From Neoechinorhynchus agilis (taxonomy: Eukaryota > Acanthocephala), in the NCBI GenBank assembly GCA_051530055.1, contig CM121343.1:248001-312000 (forward strand): DNA of 64,000 bases. The letters are read 5' to 3'. This document shows positions 1 through 13,824 of the stretch, in pieces. The stretch's first letter is position 1. Every line of letters starts with the position of its first letter. Made by a program: the position numbers and the translations under genes. The notes beneath the pieces are model-generated. The model was given only the letters and a program-made list of their open reading frames with translations. It was not told where the DNA came from and did no database searches.

Positions 1-3000
1 GTTGATCTTCCATAAGAGGCTCCATTTCTGGACTTGAACTAATAAACCACTTTTCACTCAAGTCAACGACAGGCTCTCTCAAAAGTTCACAGTTCTCACT
101 AAGATGAGATAGTCGCTCTTTAGCATAAGAAAAGGTTGTTACCAGCGTCCGAGTAACGTTCTTAAAAATGTGGTCGAAGATGACTTCATTTCGTGGATCA
201 CAAGATTCTTTGTACAGCTTCAACATGCTTAATCCGAGCAACACTCTATGTTCTTCCAAAAGACCTTCCTTGACTCTCTTATAGGCCGTCTTAAACAGAT
301 TCCGTTTTAATCGCTCTATCCTTGTTTGAGGTTGTTCTTGCTGCATTGTCGGCAGTCGAATGGCTTCATTGAAAATGCTCATAAAAAACTCGAGAGAATA
401 GCTGTATAGATAATGAATCTGCTCCAGTGATTGCAGTGCAAAGAATATCGATGAACAAGCTGATATAAACAATGCATACTGCCTGCTTGTTTCCTCTAAG
501 ACACTTATAACACTTTCCGTTTCCTCGGCTTTGACGCTGATTTCATTCGCTTCCTTCTTAAGTGCCTCCAACCGCGTTAAAATTGAATCATCTTCAAGAA
601 TACCACGTCCGTCAGCTTGCTCATTCAAAGCGGCCAATAAGTCCTTCTCGAGTCTTCTAAGTCGTTGTTGGAACTCACCTTGCAGTTTGGCGACGTCAGA
701 TCTTCGTTTTTCTACATCCGGTCGTTCTGAACGGAGCACTTGTTTCAAACACTGAGCTTGGAGGCTCGCCGGTGTCACCGTGAAATTTACTATTGACACA
801 CGTGAGCACAAAGATCCCGAAAATCCGGCATTCGATTCTCTTGTACACATGAACAGTTTGAAAGAAGGCGAGAAATCTATATCTTGCTGGTCCACAAGAC
901 TCACGAGCACACGCCCACTCATCTGCCGCAACTCATGATTTAGAACCGGGATAATAATGGGATCAAAGTGCTCAGAATCTTTTACCAGAATAGTGTTACC
1001 GAACCGGAGAGATGATTCAAGTTGCTTTTTAAACGACTGATCAAGAAAGCTAGTCACAATAACCTTGGATGCTTGCTGTTCCCCAGCTAGGAGCCGGACT
1101 ATCGATTCAGACCCCGACGGATCTATAATTAGCGGATATCGATTAGCAGCGCGCCGGTTGAGCATTATAGCATTCTCAACGCAAACGTCATCGTCGTCTA
1201 TCGAACTCAACCAACTAAGACGGTCGTCTGCAGTTGATAAGAACTCGATTCTGCTTAAATCTTCCCTGATTGGTACATGAGCCAAGTTTAATACATACGT
1301 CCATCGATTCCATATCTCCTGTCTGGTCAGCTGATCAAAGTTTCCAGCATAGGCTAAAAAGGCCGCACACATAAACACGTTTCCAACCAGTGTATTAACC
1401 TGATCCTGATATGAACGTATTTCATTTTGCCATCGTCCCTTCTCTCGGCTAAGACTATGGAGTAATGCAACCGACCGATTTACTTTCGCTTCTACTTGCT
1501 GAAGATCGGATTTTATACTTTGTGCTTCTCGTATCAACTCAGCATACTCCTGCTTGTACCGTTCAATATTCTCTTCGAGTTTCTTAATTTCATCCTCTAG
1601 TTCTATCACTCGTTTTTCATTCGCTGATGCATCGTCCTCAAGTTGTTTCAACTCTCGCCTCAATGGACCAACTTTGTTCAGCATCACAGAGTACTCAAGT
1701 TGAGCAGTCGCCCATTTAAATAGAGGACCACAAGCCTGAGATCCTTTATTCACTTTTTCAAAAGTGAAATCTGGATTGTTAGCGTAGCGGGTCTTTATCT
1801 TTTCCAACGTCGACGTACTAACTGCTTCAGTTTTAAAGTTTATTATTGTCCCAATAAAACCATCGCCCATCACAAACGTCCTCAATGTCTTCCAATCATT
1901 CGTTTCTTGGCCTAACAAGAGACAAACGGATTCAAGTGTTAATTTCACTGGAGATGGTGGCTCCCTTAGGGATCTAAGCTCGATCAAATGTTGGCGCTTG
2001 ATACTTTGCACAGCTTGTTTCGCCTCATTAACCGCCGGCTCAACTCGTTCAAGGTCTCCTCTGACCTCACGCGTTTTCTCATCAATAATCTTAAGCTTTT
2101 CCGTCAATTGGCTGCGTAGTTCAACACTTGTTACACGTCGATTTTCAGCCTCTTGTTGGTTTGAGACCATTTGAGCGAGTTTTGTGGACGCCGCCTCGTT
2201 CTTCGACTCAAGGTCTTTTCTCTTCTCCCTAAGAGACTGTTGAAGTACTTCGACTTGCTCAAACGTGTTAGTTATCTTTGAAAGTCCAGTTTTAAGATGT
2301 AACTGCTCTTCCTCGGAGCTCGTACGTTTTTCGTTAAATAACGAAATAAAATGTGTGATGAAATCTAGAAATTGTCTCGGACTTACGATTACATCGGCAT
2401 TCATTGCTGTCATATCCTTATGAACGGAAACACACGATTCCAAGACAGCGTCTCGGAATCCCTTGCCGTCATATTGTTCTTGGGGGATCCTATCGTCACC
2501 GTACCGATCGCCAATATCCAATTTCGAAGTTAATTCATGTGCAACCTGGTATAAAGTACCTTGAGACCAATCACCAAACCAATTCAGCACACATCTATTG
2601 AAGAGGGCCGGAGAAGTAGACATCGTTTTCATATCGAGACCACTCGAATTGCCCGTCATTGTAAGAACTACATGGAGATTTCGAACAACCTGCGAGCTAA
2701 ACCATTTATACACATCATCAGTAGAATCTATCATGGATCCTTGCCGTTGTGCGACGTTCTTACACTCATTTATCAACTGAGTGTACTCATCACCTTCAAA
2801 TAAGCCAGGAACTTCTCCATTCGCCAGTAAAGTGTTCATACGTTCGAGGAATCCAGTCCCTAGAGCAAAACTCTCGTAGTCAAGTGCAAAGACAACTCGT
2901 TCCTGTTTACATGCACATCGCCTTAATACATTTTTAAGATCATCATCGAAATTACACATCGTATAGTTGGAATGGACTTTAAGTTGAAAAACACTGAGTC

Positions 3001-6000
3001 CATTTAGCCATGCAACAAATCGTGCAATTATAGTTCTACCGGACCCAGGGACTCCGATTAAAAGAATGTGACCAGAGGGTTGTTTGAAAACGCGATCTAT
3101 TCTTAAGCAATAGTCCAACATTTCGTCAAATAAGACGACATCAATCGATAGTTGCTCTTCTTGGTATGTCTTCAGACGAGCTTGAACATAAGCACGCAAT
3201 TCGTCTTGATTCACCGGACAGTATCGGCGGGACATCCAATCGCTGTACAATATCGGTCTTTTTAAGGCTGCATCGACGTCGACACCTTGGCCGAAATACT
3301 TTTTTGCAATTTCGTTTATAAGTTGATCCATCCAATCACGTTCATGCTGAAATACAAGACGATCGCGGAACAATCGGAGAGCTTCGTGGGCCCAAAGACG
3401 CACAAGACCTATTGGAGTCAAACTCAAATCGACGTCATTAGGATCATGTCGAATAGCTTCATGGAGTCCACGGACCCATCGAGTTAATTCACGCGGAGAA
3501 TACACATAATGGGCTTGTTTGTCCACTGTGAAATACTCCTAAATATAAAAAAGATTAAAGTCGTCACGTTGTTGTTTGCATTTATATACGGAGCGATACG
3601 GGCGGGCGGGCGGGCGGGGGATGGAGGTAAACAACACATAAATTAAAACAACACTTAAATGAACCTTAAGCTTGAAACTGAAATGCCCCTGTGATTCTCA
3701 AACGAATTAGTTTTTGTTTTAGAGCTGACAATCTTACCTGTGTTTCCATATAAGTATCGATCATTGCTTCGGTCAACGGTTCAATAAACTTGTGAAGAAG
3801 AGGATATGCCCTCAGGATTGCCTCATTGAATATACCGTATATCTGTCGAAGTGATTGACCAGACGAGTAGTCCACATAGACGAGATTTACATGTCGTAGA
3901 AACCTCGCTGGGAGTGGTTTCCTACCAGGATCTGTAGGTGGATTACATGCTCCTACAAACATAACGCGTTCTAATTGAACAAATTCCTGGTTGCGATAGA
4001 AACCACCAAACTCAAAAGTATGGCGCATAAAGGACAGAATACGTTGAGTACCGTACTTGTCCGGATCGGGGAGGTTGATCTCATCACAAAAGAACACTAT
4101 CCATTTGTTTGAAGGGTCGGAATCTGTTCTAGATGCTCCGTTTTCGCCGTGTGGCGTTCGATGAATGCCACGAGAGCCATGACCAGTACTCACACTGACA
4201 GCACCACCAGTGCCCGCTTCTGTACTCCCAGTTGAAGATGCGGCTGATGATGAGGCACATGTAATGGGAGGAGATAAAATGATTCCATTTGGAGATCTTC
4301 TCATCTCTAAATGCTGATCGAGAGATCGAGTCAATAGATCGATATTACTTCCACTTGAAAAGTTAAGGGTAACCAATTCATAGTCAGGGAGATCGTGCCG
4401 TAGAAGTGAAAGGAGAGTCATGGTCTTCCCACACCCGGGTGGGCCACATAGTATTAGGCATCGATGCGAGGTCAGTGCATCTTTAACGAGTGACTCATGT
4501 CTGACCGTATCAATTGTAGGAACAACGACTTCTCCAATGTGATCCGCATCCACTTGTATAGTTGGAACCCGCAATTCCCATGGTTTCCATTCGGGAAACC
4601 CTTGATTGGAGATGGAAATTTCTGAATCAATAACATTAGTTTCCGAATTCATGTGATTTCGCACGAATAACGCAAATTCTTCGCGATATTTTTGCCGACA
4701 ATCTCCTGCGAATGCCCATATTAGGCAGTATTGTAGAGAAGCATAAGCGACCTGTTCAATTTGTTCATCAGTCATAGGAAAATCTATGTGGGACCGATTA
4801 TAAGATTCGATAAGTTTAGCGCATTGAGCCTGCATCATGCTAATCAATGTGTCCAGAGCACGCTGTTGTGTGAATTCCATAATATGTGGAAGATTAAGCA
4901 ATGCCTGATTGAGGCATTTTTCGACTATGTTTCCAGGCGAAAAGTAGTTTGCTAAGGCTTTCGTAAGATGTCCGTCCAATGAGTTTAAAAACCGACTTAG
5001 TATCATATGCGGACAAACAGTATGTTCACTGAAATATATCATTCCGCACCTCGATACAGTCGCTAGCGTTGCACTTTTTAAATCAGAGACTTCAAACATT
5101 ATTCGGACATTCGGAGGAAGAAGAAGACGTTCACCGTTAGGAAGTGTAAGGATTTTATTGTCGTCCAAAACCGAATTGAGATTTTCTACCCATTCCGGGT
5201 CGACATCGCCGTCAAAAACAATCCAATTCTGCTCACAGGGTCGGTTCGAGTTAATGATTTTTCGAAGCAAATGCGTAAAAAGCCCATCAGTCCACTCCCT
5301 TGTATTCTGGTCCATAACTCCAAAAAGATCGTCCTTGGTTAATGACTTTGGATCGATGACGTAAGCGCGTGCTTGCTCAATTCCCACCGTTCCATCCATA
5401 CTAAGGTTAATGGCATCCAAAAGGGTACGCCAAGCTTGACTTTTGCCCGAACCACTCGGACCAACCATCATAACGCCATGGTGTATGCGGAGTATTTCGC
5501 TTAGCTGGAGAACCTTCCTGGCCCATAGGTTTAGCTCGATCTGTGGTTTGGACCATGCTACGAGATTTCTCCTCGTGCAGATTTCCATGATTTTGCAAAG
5601 AAGATCTTGGTCCGTGGACTCGACAATCTCGACATCAGGAAAAACATCATTGATCAAGTCCTTCAGTAGAACTAAGTCGTGAGATACAAGCCGAGGAGAG
5701 AAACTCTGCATGATGGACCGAATAAGAATATGGTGTTCTGTTGCATCTTCTCCGCCTCGCTTTAGATTGCCAGCCATTAGAAGCACACTTTTGAGAGATC
5801 TCAGACCGAAGTCATAATGCTTTTGAGAAGACAATTGCTCATTACACAAGCGGAAAAACATGCTAGCCTTTCTAGCCAATATTTCTGCTTTAGTAAATCC
5901 CTGTGAATATAACATAATCTCAGCTATCAGAACCATGTCAGGACGCGTCATTGCAAGACTCCTAAATAACTTTTTCAAGTTGTCAGGAAGATTACTGCGG

Positions 6001-9000
6001 CCAGCGTAGCCTGGATTCATAGTAATAAACACGGCCACGTTCGGGTTCAAGTGAACATTTCTATCGAGTAGTTCAGCTATAGCAACACGATCGTCACTTT
6101 TGTTCCGCTGAGCCTCTTGTATGCTCTGAATTTGTTGACTAATCGCAGACAGCATCCGTTCTTCTAGTCGATTAAATTCATCAAAGCATCCCCATGCACC
6201 TACTTGACAAAGTCCGATTAAAATCCGCCCCATAGCTTGGAAATCAAACGATTCGTCACAATTAAAAACTAATACAAACCGACCGAGCTGACTGCCGAGT
6301 GACTTTATCGTCTCAGTCTTCCCTGTACCTGCCGGTCCGAATGGACTGCCACCAAGGCGATTCTTTAAAGCTTGAGTCATTGACAGATAGCATCTATCAG
6401 TAAGCGGGGTCTGTACAAGTTTCTCTTGAACCCCAAGGTATTCATAGCCGTAGATAAACTCGGCGTCGGCCATAAATATTTTCAAAAACTTCGACTTGGG
6501 ATCGTAATAGAACCTCATCTGAGATTGCCAGACAAACTCGTCTTCTTTCGATTGAAGTAAATCACGGATAATATCACGCTCATGAACATATTCTATAATC
6601 AAATGTTCAAGCTTTTTCCTTCTTATGGGAGGGTGTTGCTTAAGCACTTCGGACGCCAAATGATCGAGGTGATCCTGAATCTTACCATATACAGTCTCTA
6701 GATCACCGCCGGCGTTCATCACCTGCTCAGTTGATTTGGTCCATTCACATTGGACAGCTAAAACAACCAATTGTGCAGGAAAACGATCTATCCACTCAAT
6801 AAAGTTATTGTCGAAATCAAGGGATAGTAAATGCTCAAAACACTCATTAAGTAAACGCTCAAGACTCGTCCGTATTGCCTTCTCAAGCGCGGAAAGCCAA
6901 CCATTTATATTTGCAAACTCGTTAACTTTCACAGGTGTAGACAAGGGCACTTCTTCACCTTCCTTTGAGACTATACCGGTAATTATATGCTCATCGCCGG
7001 TTTCATCAGTGAGAAAACCGGAAACTCCAGCAAACATCTTTTTAGCATGTTTTTGAACCTTTATAGCGTCCTTTGCGTTACCAATCATCTCTAAGAGATC
7101 CTCGTCGCCCACGAAGTAGAATCTGGGAAATGCTGATCTTTCCTTCTCCAAATAATCGCCCAACGCCTTCTGTATTTTTATCACGACGTCCAACAAACGA
7201 CTAAGCCATTTTTGAATAGAGTGAAAAGCCAATACATCTAATACATTGGGAGTTTGAGCCACCCTTTGCATCAGTCCCACAAAATCAGAACTAACACTTG
7301 CGAATTTGTGACTTTCTAATGGCAGTAACTGCTTAACATCCGCTCCTTGACCAAAGAGACCATCCAAATATAAATATCTTCGCTGCACTTCGATCCACGT
7401 TTCAAACAACATATTCATCCGGTTCAATCGATCCTCCCAGATATTGCTCTCTTCGATAAATTGCTTATAATATGGAGACATTTTCATCGAATTGATACTG
7501 TTAAGATTTTCTCTAATTTTTTCAAGAAGATCATCCCAGTGGCGAATGATATAAACCTTGTTGCTTCTACCATAAAGCGTAACATCGAGTTTATAGGTCT
7601 TCCAAAGGTCACTGAGTTGCTTTAAAAATTCTTCAAGGGCATTTTCACCCTGAGCCACTGCCACGATATCTCGAATCTGTCGTTCGTTTGCCTGTAGATC
7701 GCTGTCCCATACGTCACCAAGAGTTAGATCCTTGAGTGGAGGCCATCGGCGACCCAGAAGTTGTGTGAGTGACGCCCAATGACGGTCTTTAAGAGTTTCC
7801 GATCTTAAATCACTGATTATTGAATTTGACGCTATGTATTTGTCAAGCACACTTCGGAAATGTTCGCTCGGAGCATATCTGCTTGATGATATATTCAAAA
7901 ATTCGGAATAAATCTCGCTGATTTGTTGTCGAATACGTTTTGTTTGAACAGCTAACCAAGGTGTTTCTCTTAGTTGCTCAATACTTGACCAAAACTTAGA
8001 CAAATCCATCCATACTTTCTTTAAATTAGTTAATTCCTCGCACGCTGACTTAAAATTGATATCCATGACATATTCGCCTTCTCGATCATCGATTTCCAGC
8101 GTTATCTTTGCTTTTAATAAAACTTCCTTTTCGCCTTTTAGTTTTGACATTTGTGCTTCATACGCCTTTAAACTCTTGAGAGCATTAGAGGGCAACAATT
8201 CACCTCCAGTGGGCTTGTTCGTGTTCCAATCAGTCACGAAATTCTTGTATCGTTCAAGTATTGAATCATACTCACTGGAAGCTTTCATGCGCCACATATT
8301 GAGTTGACTTTGTATCGCCACGTCCTTGCGATCGAGAATGTCATTGAATGATGTCCACTGTCCATTCAAATTCTCGATTTCAATCCAATTGGCTGGGAAT
8401 TGATATCTTTGCCTTTGGAGCATCTTCTGCCCGTCTGAGTAATACTGAAGCTTGTTTCGCCATGCAGGTGAAAGTTTCTTAAAGTTCTGAACGTCAGTTA
8501 CTAAATTTATGGCGTCCATCGTCCTATTGCTGTCACTTTTTCCAGTTTGTTCCAAATGAAGCCGCGACTTCATTATCTCGTCGTAAAAACAACGAATCTC
8601 AATACCCAACATTTGACCAAACCGATTTACGACATCTCTATGCCAAGAGTCATATTTAAGGCTTACCTTTGACTGTACTCTTCCATATTGAATTTTAATC
8701 GGACCAATCATCATGCACGTTTCCTGAGTATCAAAGGTCTTCCTGGCATCTCTGATTTGCTTAATGCATCTCATCCATTTTTCTACATCACTCCCCAACT
8801 CATCATACAATACATCCGGCTGAAGATCCCACAATGATTGGAAATGAAGCCAATTATCAACGTACTTTGCTGCACTGTTAACAAGGTTATTAATTTCAAC
8901 GTATGAACGCCGAAGTGCACCAAGACCATCTCGACATTCTGACACTTTACTAAAAAGGTTTTTATAAGTACTAAGTTTTAAAGACGACGCTTCAGTTCCA

Positions 9001-12000
9001 ATTCGTGACGTTGGAGATCTTATCCGCTTTTGGAGCAACACAATCGATTGATACTGAAACAATTGATCGAGTAAATTGTTTCGAGCTTTTTCAATGGGTG
9101 GTTTTACCATCAAAACCTGATTGCTAATCCAAAGTTCATGAGCCGACTTATCGATTCGAACAAAACGTTTTTTGTCCTCATTAGAATGATAAGCCGAAAT
9201 TGCAGAAGAAGAGTTAAGATGGGCCAACGAATTTGCCCACAAGTCAATCGCTTTTGTGAGTTTTTGTAGCATAACTGATTCGATTTGTATGTCAAGAAAA
9301 TGGACGAAACAATCAATGTTCGAGAAAGCCTTACGGGCGATGTTTTCCACTTGATCCTGAATTTCAGATAATATTCGGGAAATTACATCGAACGAAAATC
9401 TACATGAATCCAGATCAACCAACCTTGCGTCGATCTTCTTTTTCATTCTGACTAATTCCTCGACCTTTATTTGATGTTGGAACACAGCATCAGCAAAAGT
9501 ATAAGCGTAGGACTCCAGTTTGTAGGACTCCCAAGTAACGGCTATACCTTCCTGCACCATTTGATGAATATCATTACGTGATTGAGCTAATAAATCCATC
9601 ATCTCAAACTCACTATCACTAATAACGATATCGCTTTCACCGAGCGAATCATCATCATCACCACCACCCGGCGGACTGACGAACGATCGACCACTTACAG
9701 CAACCATTCCTGCTTCAATGAGCTGATCATTACACCAATTTAGACTCTGAACACCATCGTTCAGAGCAATGGCGTATGGATATAGATTATTTATATCCTG
9801 AGCTTTATTACTGATTATCACTGGAATTCGGAATCCGAGTACACGAAATTGCCTACATTCCTTGTACAGGTTTATCGCCTCCAAAGTGAAATTGGCTCTT
9901 AAGCGAAAATTCTCAAAATTCAGCTTCCTGCTCGATTCAACCACTAAAACAGGTCCTGTGACTGAAACCGTCTTTTGCATCACTCTCTGTTTCCAATCAT
10001 CGAATATAGGTTGAACACTTAGTCTTTCTCGAAATGCATCACCTTCCTCTTTCAACTTGGCACCCTCGATATGTGCCTCCCATCCACGACCAATTACGTC
10101 CTCGACCCGTTTTAAATACAAATCAAGTTGACGTTCAATTTGCTTGACCCATATCAAGTATCCTGACACCGGAGGAAAATCTCGAGATCGTAATATACGA
10201 CATGCACCAGTGTTGCCATAGGTGTCAGCAAACATTTTCTGCAAATTCTCTATATCCACCTTCACATGCTCAATAAGTCTCGATTGATACTCACTGATAG
10301 CTCCACGGATGTGTGACCTAACAAACAAAGCATTAAATCTTGAGAATATTCTAAACATCTCATTCGCGCTTCTGGCTTTTGCCAACTGGTTACGAAGTCG
10401 ACTAGCTATTGTCCTCTCGACTCGATCAATTTTATATTCGTACGATTTCATCGCATTATCCCACACAGCATTGCTCTCCTTCGACAAATCAAGGACATCC
10501 ACTGATGTAACAGCATCGTAAGCAGATTTGACCTCAGCGACTGGATCTGAAGTTACTTCTTCGCTTGAACTGTATTCGTTTTGATGGTCAACGCTACTAT
10601 CTTTTGGTTCCATGTTGCTCGGTGTGGCGAGAACCCTCATTATGACACTCAATAACTGTTCATGCTGGTAGCGGAACTTCTGCAATTGAGTTAACCTCTC
10701 CTGTAAGACATGGTGAGCCAGTGCAAATCGCCAGGTTAGCCTCTGATGGTGACCAAGATCACTATTAGAGGCTGACGTAGCACCACTACCAAGTGGCGCT
10801 GCCCTCTTCTTCCTAAGAACATCTCTGCTCACACCCTGGAACTTACTGTACTCATCATCCCAGACGTTAAATACGTTTAAATACTGGTTTGTGAGCTTCT
10901 CAAAATCATTATAATCCATTTGGACCAATTTTTTATCGGCCAACACTTTTAACATCTGATTGCACAGGTCTTTCGAAATGGCACCAATAAAACGCATAAC
11001 ACGATGAACGGGATATTTTGTATTCCGAATCTTACGAAGACCACTAAACACAACTTTGACAGCGGTACATATCGACTCAATATCTGTAGCCGATAAAAGA
11101 TCATTAATGGGAAAATCCTTCATTAAAACGTTATAATCGCGAACCTTCTCTATAGCTTCTTTGAGACCTGTGTCCGAATCAAAGCTTACAACAGCATGGA
11201 ACCTTTTTCCCGTCTTTAAAATGTCCAAAGTTAATTGAACTTCCAAACTGTCTCTTATCTCTTGAATCTTGTTTAACTCGCTTTCTAAATTCAACCAAAA
11301 ATTCACTTCTTGCAAAGCAGTTCCCGAAGCAGCGTCTCGGTCCAATCGAGTTACTTGTCTTATATCACGGATCCATCGGTTCACACCAGCCTGAAGTTGG
11401 TTTAGAAAGGTGCTGTCCTCTAGTTTATCTGCAAAATCATCAACGGTTGGACGACGACCTCCTTCTTCTTCTTGAGCGCATTTTTTCACAACTGCGCTCA
11501 CATGAGAGCTGATTGGCAGTTGAATTTGTGGAATATCGATATTCTGTTGAAGATGAACAAGAAGAGTGTCAAGGTCGGCAAACCGTTTCTCGACATTTTT
11601 GGTCATCTTTTCGCCTACGAAGCCATAAGAACTCATATCGTTAGTGATTCCGGACGTTCCTGAGTCCACTTTCGACGCTGATGAACTAACATAGCTCTTA
11701 AAGTATGGCAGACATAAGTTACTACTGAGACATTGAACGCTCTGATAAGGATTGCCATTTTCCGGCATTGAACATATGATAATTTGACTTGCGAGACTTT
11801 GCTTATCGACATCGATCACTTGATTTCCACGTTTTAAAAAAACGACGATAAATGTCTTTGGATCGACATAGCGGATTTCATTGCTTATATTGTACCCGTA
11901 GGTGAACGAAGTGGATGAACTATCATCCGCGTCACCTTCATCCTTGGTGCCAGCGCAGAAGCGTTCGCAAACCAACGATGAACATTGAACGTCACTTACG

Positions 12001-12221
12001 AAACGGTTTATAGATTCGAGTGAGCGTGCGATCACTTTCTCAACCACGTCCAATTCCAATTGATCGCAATTATACGCTCCAAGAAGACCCGGCAACGTCC
12101 TTGTTAAATAAGAAGACAAAACTGCTGTACTCCGAGATATCGATGCCTCATCGTCCGTCCCTCCTCCACGTTTATCACCAACGCCGTCTTGGATCGAAAT
12201 ACCACCACCGTCCACGTCCAT
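1..12221 (-). CDS. DYNC1H1: Cytoplasmic dynein 1 heavy chain (partial, C-terminal end beyond window)
   Basis: Motor subunit of cytoplasmic dynein, which uses ATP to walk toward microtubule minus ends. Two exons are seen: about 12,221-3,738 and 3,538-1, joined by a GT-AG intron in phase 0; about 4,000 residues are present and roughly 600 (AAA6 and C-terminus) lie beyond base 1. The start is the ATG at 12,221 (MDVDGGGIS...); the frame is open a little further up but has no other ATG. The tail is followed by AAA1 (GPAGTGKT, residue ~1960; CFDEFNRL; ITMNPGYAGR), AAA2 (GPSGSGKS, ~2250), AAA3 (GPPGCGKT, ~2590; CDEINLPD), AAA4 (GVPGSGRT, ~2990), the stalk coiled coils with the microtubule-binding domain between them (about 2,330-1,480), and AAA5. 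Stretches such as GAWGCFDEFNRLEERMLSA and LERMNTLLANGEVPGLFEGD fit dynein 1 rather than axonemal dyneins. AAA4 is degenerate and AAA3 has an insertion (see findings). Confidence 0.96.
3539..3737 (-). other. Dynein heavy chain intron (199 nt)
   Basis: On the minus strand the exon ends ...ACACAG|GTAAGA and the next starts ...TATTTAG|GAGTATTTC. Joining them in phase 0 gives METQ-EYFTVDKQAHYVYSPREL, which lines up with the region between AAA3 and AAA4 of other dynein heavy chains. It is the only intron found in about 12 kb of this gene. Confidence 0.88.
3599..3620. repeat. (CGGG)n microsatellite in dynein intron
   Basis: Five tandem CGGG units run into a G tract inside the dynein intron. The motif is strongly GC-rich against an AT-rich background. 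Confidence 0.9.
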
Positions 12222-12607
12222 CAACAAAACAACTTTCCCCGTGTGTCGTAAATTCCTCGCTTTCCTGGTAATCAAGTCTTCCGCGACTCATGCGCCAAAA
12301 ACACCTCAATGCGAACAAACCGTGCCACTTCCATGAAAAACTCAGTGGATCCTCTAATCGGAAATCTCCGGCCTTAATCACGTGGAAATGACCACCATTC
12401 TTGGCGTCGTCCATTAACGATACAACCGTCTTCTTGACGAATTGGTCCTCTTCAAACGATGAACATTGGACGTGATTATTCGAATATCGCTTTGGTTTCA
12501 TAAATGCCGATTACTTTCAAAGGACTTGTGAAGGCCGAACGATAGAGTTTTTTGTTTTTAAAATGTCGATATGTGCGAGGAGGTACCGAGGAGGGAGGAA
12601 TGTGATT

Positions 12608-12758
12608 GGAATTATTGTTTAGAAGTTTCGATTAAAAAGGAGTTCTGCGAACATCGTCCTTGGGTTCGTCATATTACTAACAAACTGAGATGATGATGAA
12701 CCCGACGAGGTTCGCACAACGTCTTTAATTGAAATGACTTCTAAATTACAATAATTCC
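12608..12758. mobile_element. Foldback/MITE-like inverted-repeat element, family F1
   Basis: Two arms of about 65-70 bp are near-perfect reverse complements around a short centre containing ACTAACAAACTGAG. The arms share GGAATTATTG, TTTAGAAGT, TGCGAAC and CGGGTTC blocks with the copies at 21.7, 31.8, 42.5 and 50.5 kb. There is no coding capacity, so it would be a non-autonomous foldback element. It sits about 390 bp upstream of the dynein start codon. Confidence 0.8.
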
Positions 12759-12839
12759 GATGGAGTTTTCGAAACTATTCAATCGAGTAAGAAACCATTT
12801 TCTACCGACACGGAACGTTCTCTGTACCGAAAATAGGAA

Positions 12840-13520
12840 ATTTCATCGACTTATAAAAAGAGTCCTCATACACACGGAACAAAATAAAAAAGTTTACTAC
12901 GTTTAATTACCTTTAGTTGGCCTAAATGCACCCAGGAAGGCTGGTCTTCAGGGTTGACTTCCCCCTTCTCACCGAATGATTTGATGCTATTTTCATTAAA
13001 CAATCAAAACGCCTATCAACCCTACCACCACCACCACCACCAAAATTTCTTTTACATATCGCCCCATTTTCACGCGAGCACAACACTCGAAATCCTAATT
13101 CGTTTCACCCTCCTTCGACCTCACTATATCGACGCTCCTTTTTCCATGCTGCCAATCTTCTCGGATATCAGAACTTGAAATGAACCTTAGGAAAAACCAA
13201 TCTTACAAGCGCTTCTGCAAGCAATAAACTCCAATTCCCACCAGAACAGATCTTCCAACCTAACCGGATATTGCCACCCACACGGACTCGTAATCCACTC
13301 CAAAATCAATAGCCAGTTTCATTTTCCAATCAGAACTCGAGTGTTTATGAGGACCCAAAGGTACATGGGTCCTCTTCTTTGTGAATCAACAAATAAACGT
13401 GTTATTATTATCCTGGGATCTCCCGGGAGTCAAAATGAAAACAATCATTTGGTGTGTGTTGTGACAAATTCCTTTGTAATTTATTTTAGATTGATAAAAT
13501 GACTCTTATTCAATCAGTCG
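12840..13520 (+). repeat. Dispersed repeat family A, longest copy
   Basis: This stretch recurs at 42.06-42.33 kb (plus), 42.72-43.11 kb (minus), 39.03-39.30 kb (plus) and in pieces at 14.3 and 56.0-56.4 kb. Shared blocks are a TATAAAA-containing start, AATTACCTTTAGTTGGCC, CTCCTTTTTCCA followed by CAATCTTCTC, a GGACCCA/TGGGTCC hairpin and a terminal AATAAACGTGTTATTAT. A TATA-like start and AATAAA end would suit a solo long terminal repeat, but no internal genes were recognised, so only the repeat is claimed. A copy of TTTTAGATTGATAAAATG at its end makes a short ORF from 13,499 that I do not regard as a gene. Confidence 0.65.
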
Positions 13521-13824
13521 AAATATACATTCGTCTCTTTATCGCGATCTCCCTCCTGCCGGGTGTGTCGACATGTGACCTAAATAACAAAAACATATCT
13601 GAAACCACTCGACCGAATGTAATCCTCAATATATTATTAGCTAAATTCGACATGCCTCCAACAACATACCCTATATTCCGTTTAGGGTGGAAGGCATCCC
13701 TCGATAATACTCTCTCGGCCAGATTTTAACTCGTGGCGGATCCACTTCATTCATAGCTCGAGAATGATATATGCCATGAAAGCGGTACCGTAATCAACAG
13801 GACTTGAAGCCAGAGAATTGACAT

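Noticed and set aside
12175-12501. 108-codon minus-strand ORF overlapping the dynein start
   Set aside because: It overlaps dynein in another frame and has no recognisable domain; best read as 5' untranslated sequence.
13499-13729. 76-codon ORF with signal-peptide-like start (MTLIQSVEIYIRLFIAISLL)
   Set aside because: Its start lies in dispersed repeat family A; the related copy at 42.3 kb does not keep the frame, and no domain or cysteine pattern supports a secreted protein.
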